Source of the DNA: an uncultured Sphingomonadaceae bacterium
Lineage (GTDB): Bacteria > Pseudomonadota > Alphaproteobacteria > Sphingomonadales > Sphingomonadaceae
DNA: 64,000 nucleotides
Assembly (NCBI GenBank): GCA_947501695.1
Contig: CANMWO010000003.1
Span: forward strand, 583,001-647,000
Direction: 5' to 3'
Made by a program: the position numbers and the translations under genes. The notes under the pieces are model-generated. The model was not told the origin of the DNA. It did not search any database and saw only the letters and a program-made list of their open reading frames with translations. Every line of letters begins with the position of its first letter. Position 1 is the stretch's first letter. Below, piece by piece: positions 10,481 to 19,547 of this stretch.

Positions 10481-10681
10481 TTAAAGCCCGTAAGGTGCCC
10501 ATTTCTTGATTGTTTTAGCATCTGCATCAGCACAGTTTTTGGTGCCGCGGTTTTGCCGGATATATTTGCTGTTATGGCTCATCAAACGGTGGCGTTTGCC
10601 AGCTACGCCATGCGTAACCTTGCCGGTTGCGGTGATTTTGAAGCGTTTCTTCACACCACTTTTGGTCTTCAACTTGGGCAT
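10481..10681 (-). CDS. rpmI: 50S ribosomal protein L35
   Basis: 66-residue basic protein with the L35 pattern [20 protein letters not shown] at the N terminus and [16 protein letters not shown] in the middle. A strong GAGGAG ribosome site precedes ATG. Its promoter must lie in 10682-10827, between it and the end of the AraC-type gene, because infC is not upstream. I could not identify an L20-binding leader structure by eye. Confidence 0.96.
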   Translation of the reverse strand: MPKLKTKSGVKKRFKITATGKVTHGVAGKRHRLMSHNSKYIRQNRGTKNCADADAKTIKKWAPYGL

Positions 10682-10827
10682 TTTGGTCTCCTCTAGAAGT
10701 TACCGTTACGGACACATGTGGCAGCCCAACACTGGCCAGTGCATCACATCGGAACGGCGGCAATAGCTAGATTCGCCTAAAATGCAAGATATAATGCAGA
10801 TTCGACGCTGCTTTATGCAGCTTTTAA

Positions 10828-11736
10828 CTAAGCAGCATTGCTATTACCGTTTGATTCCGGATCATCGGGCCTATCCATAGCCTGCAGCGGTCGGCCCAAG
10901 GCCTTGGTGCGCTCCATTGCGCCAATGCCGAAAATCGGGTGCGGCTGGGCCATATATTGGCGAGGCGTTAATCCCATAAAGCGCTTAAAGTCACGATTGA
11001 AATGAGCTTGATCATAATAGTTGAGGTCCACGCACTCGCTCCAGCTTTGCGACGGATCCATCAGAGCCTGGCCCAATGTGCGGACAAAACGCTGTCGCCG
11101 CAGGAGCAATTTGGGGAGAAACCCGAAAACCCGGTTCGAAAAGCGACTGAGCTGCTTTGTATCCATTTCCAGTCGTTCGCATAGCGCGCCGACACTGTCG
11201 ATTTGAGGATCGGTGAGCGCGAGATGGGCCGCTTCGATCCGATCATCTTCGGCATCGGATGGCTGAAGGGCCTCCAAGAGCATATGATTGAACGTATCGA
11301 CCATCTCTGCTTCGGTTTCTAAATTCCGGATGGCGGCCCAGATTTGCGCAAAAAGATCAAATTTGTGCGCAGTTTCGACATCAATCACCTTATTGGCCCA
11401 GCGCGATGCCGGCTGGCCAACAAATTTGTACCAGCCGAGAGGTAGCAAACCAAATGCAGCGATTCTCGCAGATTTGCTGGAAATGGGCCCGGCCAGACTG
11501 GTCGGGCCTGTCATGGCTGCCAGCGGCGATGGCTGCGGTTTATGGGGCGGAACCGTCATGTTTACGCTGCCGCGGTAGATGTAACGCATGCTCGCCCATT
11601 GGGGTAGCAGCTGGTCCGATATCTCGGAACCATTTTGACTATCAATCTCGGTGAAATAATAGGTCGTAAGATAGCGCTGCAGCGGCGGCGGCGGCAGAAT
11701 AAACCGCGTTTTGCTAACGGGCTCTAATGGTTGCAT
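10828..11736 (-). CDS. AraC family transcriptional regulator
   Basis: 302 residues. The N-terminal part (about 10-160) looks like a ligand-sensing domain of the type found in small AraC regulators, and the C-terminal part (about 180-275) carries the double helix-turn-helix, ending in the typical DQAHFNRDFKRFMGLTPRQY second recognition region. A Ser/Asn-rich tail follows. The start overlaps the hisN-like gene by 13 bases, so the two are co-transcribed. Targets and ligand are unknown. Confidence 0.88.
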   Translation of the reverse strand: MQPLEPVSKTRFILPPPPLQRYLTTYYFTEIDSQNGSEISDQLLPQWASMRYIYRGSVNMTVPPHKPQPSPLAAMTGPTSLAGPISSKSARIAAFGLLPLGWYKFVGQPASRWANKVIDVETAHKFDLFAQIWAAIRNLETEAEMVDTFNHMLLEALQPSDAEDDRIEAAHLALTDPQIDSVGALCERLEMDTKQLSRFSNRVFGFLPKLLLRRQRFVRTLGQALMDPSQSWSECVDLNYYDQAHFNRDFKRFMGLTPRQYMAQPHPIFGIGAMERTKALGRPLQAMDRPDDPESNGNSNAA

Positions 11737-12503
11737 GCAATCGCCTCTAGCACATCATCGATGCGCGCCTGATCACCAATTGCTAAAACACGGCCGTCGG
11801 ATTCGGCATGGAGCGGTTCGCCATTCCAATCACACATCATGCCGCCCGCGCCATCGATTATCGGCGCCAGCGCGGCATAATCATGCAACATCAAGCCCGC
11901 TTCGCAGACGACATCGACATGACCGCTAGCGACCAGACCGTAATTATAGCAATCGCCGCCATAGATAATCTTGCGCGGCGCAACTTTGCTGACAAGACCC
12001 ATGAAATGCCCGGCATCATGCTCGTCAAATTGATGCGGTGTTGTGGTCGCGAGCACTGCGTCTTTCAATTCGCGGCAGCGTGCAGATTTCGCCGGGACGC
12101 CGTTAAAGGTGGTTGGTCGGCCAACAACGCCAACCCAGCGTTCCCGCGCAATCGGCTGGTCTATGATTCCGAGTAACGGCCAACCATCTTGCATCAGTGC
12201 AATCAGCGTCCCGAAAATGGGCCGACCAGCGATAAAGCTGGTGGTGCCATCAATCGGATCGAGCACCCATTGACGGGAAGCGCCTTCGTTGATCGTTCCA
12301 TATTCTTCACCGATAATGCCGTCTTCCGGGCATTCGGTTTCGATTATTTTACGCATCGCGGCTTCTGCGGCACGATCTGCCTCTGTTACGGGCGTAGAAT
12401 CGCTTTTCGATTCCTGATCAAATTTTGCACGGAAAAGCGGGCGGATGGCTTCACCGGCGGCTTCCACGAGTTTTTCGGCGAGTGCTATATCTTTGGGGGT
12501 CAT
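11724..12503 (-). CDS. hisN: Inositol monophosphatase family protein, probably histidinol-phosphatase
   Basis: 259 residues with the Li-sensitive phosphatase metal-site motifs GEE (65-67) and DPIDGTTSF (82-90), and a second HDYAALAPIIDGAGG motif near residue 205. Overall it resembles HisN-type histidinol-phosphatases common in alphaproteobacteria, which perform the penultimate histidine step, more than inositol-1-phosphatases. No his genes are beside it, so the precise substrate is inferred from sequence resemblance only. It overlaps the AraC gene downstream. Confidence 0.8.
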   Translation of the reverse strand: MTPKDIALAEKLVEAAGEAIRPLFRAKFDQESKSDSTPVTEADRAAEAAMRKIIETECPEDGIIGEEYGTINEGASRQWVLDPIDGTTSFIAGRPIFGTLIALMQDGWPLLGIIDQPIARERWVGVVGRPTTFNGVPAKSARCRELKDAVLATTTPHQFDEHDAGHFMGLVSKVAPRKIIYGGDCYNYGLVASGHVDVVCEAGLMLHDYAALAPIIDGAGGMMCDWNGEPLHAESDGRVLAIGDQARIDDVLEAIACNH

Positions 12504-12568
12504 AAGCCCCTAATTGACAGCAAAATGATCCTTTGGCCAGTGCCGGTCTGCGGAAAATACGAAGCGAA

Positions 12569-12970
12569 TCAGGTTCCTTCTGGCTCGACGGGCCGCCAAG
12601 CCCAGAGATAAAGGATCAATCCCGCTATGATAAACATGGCACAGCCGGATAACACCCACGCATTGGCATACCAATATTCACCCCAGGAAAATTCTCCGGC
12701 CATGATTTTTTTCCAGCCATTGAAATGTTGCATGGCCGCCACGACGAGACCCAATGCCGCGAGTACAGACGATATCCAGCGATTCAACCAATGCCGTGGG
12801 TTGCTTAACAGAAGTAACCCAAGCAAACCGATGACGGTACGTTGGGCACGACAATAGGGGCAGATGTAAACCCAGTCGACCCATTCAGTCATCCAAGCAA
12901 AAAGTGAAATGAATATAGCTAGGATCGCGATATGGATGCGATATTTCATCAAAACTTCTAAACTCGGCAA
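12569..12970 (-). CDS. Small DsbB-like membrane protein
   Basis: 133 residues with four hydrophobic segments. Cys37-Pro-Tyr-Cys40 followed by RAQR is the arrangement seen in DsbB (CxxCxxQR), the quinone-dependent oxidase that recharges DsbA. Only one further cysteine (Cys110) is visible, so the second periplasmic cysteine pair of classical DsbB is missing. Start is uncertain: TTG at 12970 has a good GGAGAG site, while ATG at 12949 (MKYRIHI) is an equally natural beginning of the first membrane segment. DsbB relationship is inference from the motif and topology. Confidence 0.6.
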   Translation of the reverse strand: MPSLEVLMKYRIHIAILAIFISLFAWMTEWVDWVYICPYCRAQRTVIGLLGLLLLSNPRHWLNRWISSVLAALGLVVAAMQHFNGWKKIMAGEFSWGEYWYANAWVLSGCAMFIIAGLILYLWAWRPVEPEGT

Positions 12971-13004
12971 ATCAGTCTCTCCATTTTAGAAAACAGAAAC
13001 TATC

Positions 13005-13940
13005 CTAGTCCCATAGACTAGACACACTGGTTTCGTCGGCAATCCGTTTAATCGCTTCACCTAAGAGGGGCGCGATGGTTAGATGTCTGATCTTATCTGA
13101 ATCTTTCACAGCATCCGTTGCGCCGATAGAATCAGTAATCACGAGTTCTTTAAGCCCGCTATCATTGATTCGCGCTACTGCGCCGCCTGACAATACGCCA
13201 TGGGTAATATAGGCGACTACTTCGGTGGCCCCTTTTGCCTTTAATGCGTCTGCTGCATTGCACAATGTTCCGCCGCTATCGACGATGTCGTCGATCAAGA
13301 TACAAAAACGTCCCGAGACATCGCCAATGATATTCATCACTTCCGATTCACCAGCACGCTCGCGACGTTTGTCGACGATGGCCAATGGCGCATTGTCCAA
13401 GCGCTTGGCCAGTGCGCGGGCGCGAACCACACCACCAACATCGGGTGAAATAACCATCAATTCATGCCCAGCAAAGCGCGCTTGGATATCAGCGGACATA
13501 ACCGGCGCGCCGTAAAGGTTATCGGTAGGGATATCGAAAAAGCCTTGAATCTGTCCGGCGTGCAGATCAACCGATAGCACACGGTCCGCGCCGGCTTCTG
13601 TGATCAGATTAGCAACCAATTTGGCAGAAATCGGTGTTCTTGGTCCCGGCTTTCGATCTTGGCGCGCATAGCCGAAATAGGGAATGACGGCAGTGATGCG
13701 CTTGGCCGAAGCACGGCGCAGGGCGTCGATACCTATTAGCAATTCCATCAAATTGTCATTGGCCGGAAAACTTGTCGATTGCATGATGAAGACATCTTCA
13801 CCGCGGACATTTTCATGAATTTCGACGAAAATCTCATCATCTGCAAAACGTTTCACGCTGGCATCTGTCAGTTTGATATCCAGATAATCGGCTACGGATT
13901 GCGCGAGCGACAAATTGCTGTTGCCGGACATGAGTTTCAT
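13005..13940 (-). CDS. prs: Ribose-phosphate pyrophosphokinase
   Basis: 311-residue PRPP synthetase, making PRPP from ribose-5-phosphate and ATP for nucleotide, His, Trp and NAD synthesis. Seen motifs include the ATP/regulatory flexible region [11 protein letters not shown] (about 87-97) and the PRPP-binding signature DDIVDSGGT (217-225). The length is typical of class I enzymes. It appears monocistronic; the LytTR gene lies 112 bases upstream on the same strand. Confidence 0.97.
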   Translation of the reverse strand: MKLMSGNSNLSLAQSVADYLDIKLTDASVKRFADDEIFVEIHENVRGEDVFIMQSTSFPANDNLMELLIGIDALRRASAKRITAVIPYFGYARQDRKPGPRTPISAKLVANLITEAGADRVLSVDLHAGQIQGFFDIPTDNLYGAPVMSADIQARFAGHELMVISPDVGGVVRARALAKRLDNAPLAIVDKRRERAGESEVMNIIGDVSGRFCILIDDIVDSGGTLCNAADALKAKGATEVVAYITHGVLSGGAVARINDSGLKELVITDSIGATDAVKDSDKIRHLTIAPLLGEAIKRIADETSVSSLWD

Positions 13941-14052
13941 TGCGTGGCTTCCCCCGAGAGCAGGCCAGCCATTGCATCAGAATCGCGGACCCTATGTGAA
14001 TGATTCGCGACCCTGTTAGACAGGTGAACCGCAAATCAAAAGCGCCTTTTGG

Positions 14053-14859
14053 TCAAATCCAACCAGTTTGTTTCAACTTTGCGACATAGGCTCGGGAAAC
14101 CGGGACTTCGAGGCCATCTGATAGCAGCAAGCGCAAGTTCCGTCCGTCGCGTTTTGAGGTCAAGATCGCATCGCGCGCAACCCACCAGCTTCGATGCACC
14201 TGCATACCCTCCAATGGTTCCATTTCCTTGATCGCATCGCTGAGCCGCAGCAGCAGCATTTCGGTACGTTCGTTACTGTGGACACGGACATAGTGATCTT
14301 CGACGCCCAAGGCGATGATCGGGCTGGGAAAGCCGGTCGATAACCGGTCATGCAATTTTGTCTGTACCGGGACAATTTTCGCGGGTTCAGGCTCCATTTC
14401 GGGCAGTTTCGTTTCCCGAACCGCATCGTTTTCGGTTTCTGGACTATCCGGCCCAAACAGCAACCGCATGAACAGGAAGATGCCAAAACCGATCAAGGCG
14501 CATTGCAGGTATAATAATAGGAAGCGGTCACCCCATAACGACGGATCGAACCGCATGCCTGACATGGCGAAGCCGATCAGGAAGGTGAGCGGCAAGGCGG
14601 CGATCGCGGTTGCTAGCAGTTCGGCGGTCCAGAACGGCATGGCGATGCTTTCCCGAAGCCATCCCGCGCTGATCGAAACCGGTCTGAAAATCGCATAGCC
14701 GATGATGATAAAACCGACCCAATAGACAAGGCGCAGGGCCACCGGCATGGCATAAGTGCCAAACGGGCCAAGAAAACCGAAGACCAGCCCGATAAGCGCC
14801 ATGACCAGCAATTCAACGGCGATCCATCTGACGGACCATTTTCTGACATTATCGCTCAT
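14053..14859 (-). CDS. Membrane-anchored LytTR-domain transcriptional regulator
   Basis: 268 residues from the chosen start. Four hydrophobic segments occupy about residues 8-130, followed by a linker and a C-terminal LytTR DNA-binding domain (about 170-268, containing VEDHYVRVHSN and VHRSWWVARDAI). The ORF track start at 14892 falls inside a palindrome; ATG at 14859 has a GGGGGC ribosome site and is preferred. It is divergent from a DUF2306 membrane protein gene. Membrane-bound LytTR regulators paired with a membrane partner occur repeatedly in alphaproteobacteria; what is sensed is unknown. Confidence 0.82.
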   Translation of the reverse strand: MSDNVRKWSVRWIAVELLVMALIGLVFGFLGPFGTYAMPVALRLVYWVGFIIIGYAIFRPVSISAGWLRESIAMPFWTAELLATAIAALPLTFLIGFAMSGMRFDPSLWGDRFLLLYLQCALIGFGIFLFMRLLFGPDSPETENDAVRETKLPEMEPEPAKIVPVQTKLHDRLSTGFPSPIIALGVEDHYVRVHSNERTEMLLLRLSDAIKEMEPLEGMQVHRSWWVARDAILTSKRDGRNLRLLLSDGLEVPVSRAYVAKLKQTGWI

Positions 14860-14884
14860 ATTAGCCCCCGAACCACCATCCCGC

Positions 14885-14913
14885 TTACCCATTGACGCTT
14901 CGTGAATGGGTAA
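14885..14913. promoter_or_regulatory. Perfect 9+9 palindrome between LytTR and DUF2306 genes
   Basis: TTACCCATT and AATGGGTAA are exact reverse complements separated by 11 bases, giving a 20-bp centre-to-centre spacing (two helical turns), as expected for a dimeric regulator. It sits 26-54 bases upstream of the preferred LytTR start and in the divergent promoter region shared with DUF2306. Autoregulation by the LytTR protein is inference. Confidence 0.6.
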
Positions 14914-15030
14914 ATCGCCTGTTTTTGGCGCATTCTACGAATAAGGGACAACCACCGGCGTAAGCAAGCTGGAATTGCGTTTTCGGATGATCAAGCTGGC
15001 TTCCAATCAAACGAACCAACGGGGAAAATC

Positions 15031-15588
15031 ATGGCGAAGCCGAAAGATGCAGTGCAATCTGAGATGCAAAAGAACAGCGGGTATAATATTCAGAATATCA
15101 TTCTGGTTGTTGGCGCCACACTATTAGCAACCTTGGTTCTGATGGCATTATCGTCGCTGTCCGGCGGTTTTGCTTCCAGCGTAGACACCAAGGTCCCGCG
15201 AAGACCTGCTATCAGTCTGCCCGTCATGATTCACCTTGCGACGGTAATTCCAGCTATTCCGTTGGGTGCCTATGTGCTGTGGCGCAAAAAAGGTGATCGG
15301 CTCCACAAGCATATGGGCCGCGTCTGGGCTGCGTTGATGGTGACCACGGCCATTGCGAGCTTTTGGATTGGCCGTCCCGGCTCTGGCATTGCTGGAACCG
15401 GGTTTAGCTTCATTCATATTTTCTCTGTCATAACGCTTTTTTCCATCCCCTATGGAATCTGGCAAATTCGGCGCGGTAATGTGAAGGCGCATTATCAGGC
15501 CATGCAGGGCCCCTATATTGGCCTTCTGGTCGCTGGACTATTTGCGTTCCTTCCGGGGCGGATCATGGGATCTTTAGTATTCGGATAA
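15031..15588 (+). CDS. DUF2306 domain membrane protein
   Basis: 185 residues with four to five predicted membrane segments; the stretch from HLATVIPAIPLGAYVLWRKKGDRLHKHMGRVW to the C terminus matches the DUF2306 family, which has no established function. A soluble N-terminal 20 residues precede the first helix. GGGGA ribosome site before ATG. Divergent from the LytTR regulator with a palindrome between them, so it is a plausible regulatory target or signal partner. Confidence 0.8.
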   Translation: MAKPKDAVQSEMQKNSGYNIQNIILVVGATLLATLVLMALSSLSGGFASSVDTKVPRRPAISLPVMIHLATVIPAIPLGAYVLWRKKGDRLHKHMGRVWAALMVTTAIASFWIGRPGSGIAGTGFSFIHIFSVITLFSIPYGIWQIRRGNVKAHYQAMQGPYIGLLVAGLFAFLPGRIMGSLVFG

Positions 15589-15642
15589 ATCATTTGGAAC
15601 AATTCATTTGCTCCGCGCTGTGCGGCTTTCTATCAGGGCAGG

Positions 15643-17298
15643 ATGACAGCACAGCTTACCATTACCCTTGCCCAAATGACTCAGGCGGTTGGCGATTTGC
15701 GCGGCAACGCCGATGCGATGATCGCGATCTATCAGTCGAAACCGGATAGCGATCTGATCGTCTTTCCGGAACTGCAACTCATCGGTTATCCGCCAGAAGA
15801 TCTGGTGCTGAAACCAGCGGTAGTCGAACGCGCGGAAACCGAATTGCAGCGATTGGCGGAAGCAACGGCGGACAGTGCGCCAGCGATGTTAGTGGGGTCT
15901 ATTTTCCGAGAGGACGGCAAGCTCTACAATGGTATCGCTCTGCTCGAAGATGGCCAAATCAAGGATGTGCGGTATAAGGTTGAGCTACCCAATTACGGTA
16001 CATTTGATGAAAAGCGCCTGTTCGCTTCTGGCCCCCTGCCTGAGCCGATTACTTTTCGCGGCTGCAAAATCGGATTGCCGATTTGTGAAGATGTCTGGTT
16101 CCCGACAGTCTGCGCCCATCTGAAAGATCAGGGCGCGGAAATGCTGATTTCTGTACATGGCAGCCCGTATGAAATTGAAAAAGATGATCGCCGTCTGGGT
16201 CAAGTGGCGACGCAGCGCGTTCGTGAAACCGGGTTGCCGCTGCTCTTCCTGAACCGCATTGGCGGTCAGGATGAAGTGGTCTTTGATGGCGCGAGCTTTG
16301 TCCTCAACGGCGATACGGGGATCATGCACCAACTGCCGGACTGGGATGAAGCCGTTGTCGATACCCAATGGTCGAAAGGTGCGGGCGGCTGGACTTGCGC
16401 GCCCGGCGAGATCCACAAGCTCGATGATCATCCCGCCGATATTTATAACGCGATGATAGTTGGCTTACGCGACTATGTGAATGCCAACCGCTTTCCTGGC
16501 GTTATCTTGGGACTGTCTGGAGGCATTGATAGCGCTTTGTCTGCCGCAGTGGCCGTTGATGCGCTCGGCGCTGATCGCGTTTGGTGCGTCATGATGCCCT
16601 CGCGTTTTACCAGTCAGGAAAGTCTGGACGATGCAGCTGGTTGCGCCGAAATGCTGGGGACGAAGCTCGATACAATTTCGATTGTGCCAGCGGTTGAAGG
16701 TTTTGACGCCATGCTTGAAGGCAGCTTTGCCGATGAGGATGTCGATATCACCGAAGAGAATATCCAGTCGCGCATCCGCGGCGTTACACTTATGGCGATG
16801 AGCAACAAATTTGGCCATATGCTGCTCACCACCGGCAATAAAAGCGAGATGAGTGTCGGCTATGCTACGATCTATGGCGATATGGCTGGCGGTTATTCCG
16901 TTCTGAAAGATGCTTATAAACTAACCTGTTTCAAACTGTCGGAATGGCGCAATCGCAACAAACCGTCGCTTGGCATGGGGCCAGATGGACCGGTTATGCC
17001 GGACACCGTTATAACCAAGCCGCCGACGGCAGAGCTGCGAGAGGATCAGAAGGACAGCGACAGTTTGCCCAAGTATGAAATTCTCGACCCCTTGCTTCAC
17101 GGTCTGGTTGAGGAAGAGCTATCTGTTACCGATCTCGTCGAACGCGGTTTTGACCGAGAAACAGTGATACGGATCGAAAAACTACTCTATATTGCCGAAT
17201 ATAAACGGCGGCAGGCCCCTCCCGGCGTGAAACTGGGCACCAGAAATTTTGGCCGTGACCGACGCTATCCCATCACCAATGCATTTAGGACAATATGA
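15643..17298 (+). CDS. nadE: Glutamine-dependent NAD+ synthetase
   Basis: 551 residues with two domains. The N-terminal nitrilase/glutaminase domain (about 1-255) shows the catalytic triad Glu43 (FPELQLIGYPPEDL), Lys112 (YKVELPNYGTFDEKR) and Cys148 (GLPICEDVW). The C-terminal NAD synthase domain has the ATP pyrophosphatase loop SGGIDSA (292-298). It converts deamido-NAD to NAD with glutamine-derived ammonia. It overlaps gltX by 4 bases, an operon arrangement. Confidence 0.96.
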   Translation: MTAQLTITLAQMTQAVGDLRGNADAMIAIYQSKPDSDLIVFPELQLIGYPPEDLVLKPAVVERAETELQRLAEATADSAPAMLVGSIFREDGKLYNGIALLEDGQIKDVRYKVELPNYGTFDEKRLFASGPLPEPITFRGCKIGLPICEDVWFPTVCAHLKDQGAEMLISVHGSPYEIEKDDRRLGQVATQRVRETGLPLLFLNRIGGQDEVVFDGASFVLNGDTGIMHQLPDWDEAVVDTQWSKGAGGWTCAPGEIHKLDDHPADIYNAMIVGLRDYVNANRFPGVILGLSGGIDSALSAAVAVDALGADRVWCVMMPSRFTSQESLDDAAGCAEMLGTKLDTISIVPAVEGFDAMLEGSFADEDVDITEENIQSRIRGVTLMAMSNKFGHMLLTTGNKSEMSVGYATIYGDMAGGYSVLKDAYKLTCFKLSEWRNRNKPSLGMGPDGPVMPDTVITKPPTAELREDQKDSDSLPKYEILDPLLHGLVEEELSVTDLVERGFDRETVIRIEKLLYIAEYKRRQAPPGVKLGTRNFGRDRRYPITNAFRTI

Positions 17299-18632
17299 CC
17301 ATAAAAACCCGCTTCGCGCCCTCTCCAACGGGCCATCTTCATGTCGGTAACATCCGAACAGCCCTCCACAATTGGATGTTCGCCAAGAAAAATGGCGGTG
17401 AATTCCTGTTGCGGCTGGACGATACCGACAAAGAGCGGTCCAAGGAGGAATATGTCACGGCCATTCGCGCTGATCTGGCTTGGCTTGGCATCAACCCCGA
17501 TAGCGAAGAGCGGCAGTCGGCGCGTTTTGATCGTTATGAAGAGCGGTTTGAAGAACTGAAGGCAGCAGGCCGGGTTTATCCCGCTTATGAAACCGCGCAG
17601 GAATTGGATCTCAAACGTAAGGTGCAGCTCGGGCGCGGAAAGCCGCCAACCTATGACCGTGGCGCGCTGGATCTGACCGACACAGAATTAGCTGCGTTTG
17701 AAGCTGAAGGCCGCAAGGCGCATTGGCGCTTCAAGCTGGACCATGATACGCCGATTGTCTGGACCGACCTGATCCGTGGTGATCAGAATTTTGATCCGGC
17801 CCTGCTCTCTGATCCGGTAATCCGGCGCGAAGATGGCAGCTGGCTCTATATGCTGCCTTCGACCATTGATGATATGGATATGGGCATCACCCATGTCGTT
17901 CGCGGCGAGGACCATGTGGCCAATACCGCTGTCCAAATTCAGATGTTTCAAGCCTTTGGCGCGAGCACACCCGAATTTGCGCACGAAGCGCTACTAATCG
18001 GGACGGAGGGCAAGCTTTCGAAGCGGCTGGGTTCATTAGGCGTCGGCGGTTTTCGTGAACGCAATATCGAGCCGCAATCCATCGTTGCCTTGCTCGCACG
18101 GATCGGCACCAGCGACCCGGTTGAGCCGATTGCTGACGTTATGACGCTAGTGGAAGGCTTTGATTTCACACGCTTTGGACGGGCGCCAGCGCGTTTTGAT
18201 GATGAAGAGCTGGCCCAGTTGAATCAGAAGATCGTTCACCTGTTGGATTATGCCGACGTGCAAGAACGCCTACCCGATGCGATGACGGCGGAAGGCTGGG
18301 AGGTCATTCGCCCAAATTTGCATGATATGGGAGAGATTGATCGTTGGTGGCAAGTGGTTACCGGTCCTGTGGCGGTTGCGGAAATGTCCGACGAAGATGT
18401 TGATTTTCTACGACAAGCGCATTTGGCGCTAGAAAACCTGCCATGGGCCGAGACTATCTGGAAAGATTGGACAGGGGCGCTCAAGGAAAGCACCGGCCGC
18501 AAGGGCAAGCCCTTGTTCATGCCGTTGCGCCAAGCCATGACCGGCCTTGATCATGGTCCGGATATGGGTGCGTTGCTGCCGCTTATAGGCCGGGAATCTG
18601 CTCTCGAACGTCTGAAAAACGCTACGTCATAG
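17295..18632 (+). CDS. gltX: Glutamyl-tRNA synthetase
   Basis: 445 residues, class I synthetase. The HIGH-type motif appears as HVGN (16-19) within PSPTGHLHVGN, and KLSKR at 240-244. Alphaproteobacteria usually lack GlnRS and often carry two GluRS paralogues, one of which may prefer tRNA-Gln; which one this is cannot be decided here. Start ATG overlaps the nadE stop (ATGA), so it depends on nadE transcription and translation. Confidence 0.94.
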   Translation: MTIKTRFAPSPTGHLHVGNIRTALHNWMFAKKNGGEFLLRLDDTDKERSKEEYVTAIRADLAWLGINPDSEERQSARFDRYEERFEELKAAGRVYPAYETAQELDLKRKVQLGRGKPPTYDRGALDLTDTELAAFEAEGRKAHWRFKLDHDTPIVWTDLIRGDQNFDPALLSDPVIRREDGSWLYMLPSTIDDMDMGITHVVRGEDHVANTAVQIQMFQAFGASTPEFAHEALLIGTEGKLSKRLGSLGVGGFRERNIEPQSIVALLARIGTSDPVEPIADVMTLVEGFDFTRFGRAPARFDDEELAQLNQKIVHLLDYADVQERLPDAMTAEGWEVIRPNLHDMGEIDRWWQVVTGPVAVAEMSDEDVDFLRQAHLALENLPWAETIWKDWTGALKESTGRKGKPLFMPLRQAMTGLDHGPDMGALLPLIGRESALERLKNATS

Positions 18633-18688
18633 GGAGTTATTTCGGACCGTAGAGCGTTTCCGAAACCTCATACTCTTGCTTTTTATAC

Positions 18689-18706
18689 GTAATGGTATAA
18701 CATCAC
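18689..18706. promoter_or_regulatory. Zur-like operator upstream of tonB
   Basis: GTAATGGTATAACATCAC contains ATGGTATAACAT, one base from the ATGTTATAACAT core of alphaproteobacterial Zur boxes, and is near-palindromic over 18 bases. It overlaps a possible -10 (TATAAC at 18696) and is 81 bases before the tonB ATG. A second exact palindrome, TCACATGTGA, overlaps its right edge (18703-18712). Zinc control is inference from motif similarity. Confidence 0.5.
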
Positions 18707-18786
18707 ATGTGACGGTGCGGAATTATAGCGCCACATTATGGGGCAACTGCACTGTCATCCGAGGAGACGGATGAAAGGACAGACTT

Positions 18787-19458
18787 ATGAGCTTCACATC
18801 AACTTACGCCCAGAAACCACCAAATTATAAAGGGATCAGCCTGACCGTTGGTATTCATGTACTGGTTGTTGCCGGTATCATGGCAATGCCCGGTATCGAT
18901 TTGCCAGGCAAGCTGCCAAACGTCGTGGCAACTTATAACGTGAAGGAAAAGCCAAAGCTGGTCGAAATCAAGCCTGAGCCAAAGGAACAGCTGGTCGAAA
19001 CGCCAAAAAGGCCGCGCGAAGCGGCAAAAGTAACGCCAGTTGTTCCACGGCCAGTTTTTAACGATCCGCCCGAGAATAGTTTCGCGAGCGTGGAGAATGG
19101 AATTGATTTCAGTGGTACGGGTGGCAGGATAGTGGTTCCTGTCGAGCCGATAGAGGTCATTCCCGACCCCATCATTGCCGACGCCAAGTTGAACGCACGG
19201 TATAGCAAACAGTTTCAACCGCCTTATCCCTCTGGGCTTTTGCGGATGGGCGAAGAAGGCATGATCACCGTTCGCGTCCTCGTCGGAACAAATGGGCGTG
19301 CGAAGCAAATCGAGTTGATTGACAGCCCGCATGATGGTTTCTGGACAGCGACCAAGCGCCACGCGCTAAAGAAATGGCGGTTTGAGCCAGCGACAAAAGA
19401 TGGCGTGAGATTTGAAAGCTGGATCACCCTAAAAGTCCGGTTCCAGATTAATAGTTGA
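18787..19458 (+). CDS. tonB: Energy transducer TonB family protein
   Basis: 223 residues. One N-terminal membrane anchor (about 18-40), a Pro/Lys/Glu-rich periplasmic spacer (about 50-110) and a C-terminal TonB domain (about 135-223) with YPSGLLRMGEEGMITVRVLVGTNGRAKQIEL and ALKKWRFEPA. It carries proton-motive energy from ExbBD to outer-membrane receptors. No exbBD or receptor is adjacent. The Zur-like box upstream suggests zinc-dependent expression, hence a zincophore or zinc receptor as client; this is inference. Confidence 0.9.
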   Translation: MSFTSTYAQKPPNYKGISLTVGIHVLVVAGIMAMPGIDLPGKLPNVVATYNVKEKPKLVEIKPEPKEQLVETPKRPREAAKVTPVVPRPVFNDPPENSFASVENGIDFSGTGGRIVVPVEPIEVIPDPIIADAKLNARYSKQFQPPYPSGLLRMGEEGMITVRVLVGTNGRAKQIELIDSPHDGFWTATKRHALKKWRFEPATKDGVRFESWITLKVRFQINS

Positions 19459-19473
19459 GCCACAGTCGGTTAA

Positions 19474-19517
19474 GGCCAGCGCTGCCCTGCAGAAAATCTG
19501 CAGCTTCGGGGCTGGCC
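19474..19517. repeat. Imperfect inverted repeat between tonB and the next gene
   Basis: GGCCAGC pairs with GCTGGCC and CTGCAG with CTGCAG around an AAAAT loop, with an internal mismatch region. It begins 15 bases after the tonB stop. There is no T-run after it, so it is not a classical terminator, but it could stabilise the tonB mRNA end or slow transcription. Its position argues against the ORF-track start at 19455 for the next gene. Confidence 0.5.
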
Positions 19518-19547
19518 ATAACCGCTTTAGCTCCCTATTTAGCAATC

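Noticed and set aside
10808-10822. Small hairpin GCTGC-TTTAT-GCAGC followed by TTTT after the AraC gene
   Set aside because: The T-run follows on the plus strand, where no gene ends, so it does not serve as a terminator for the minus-strand AraC gene.
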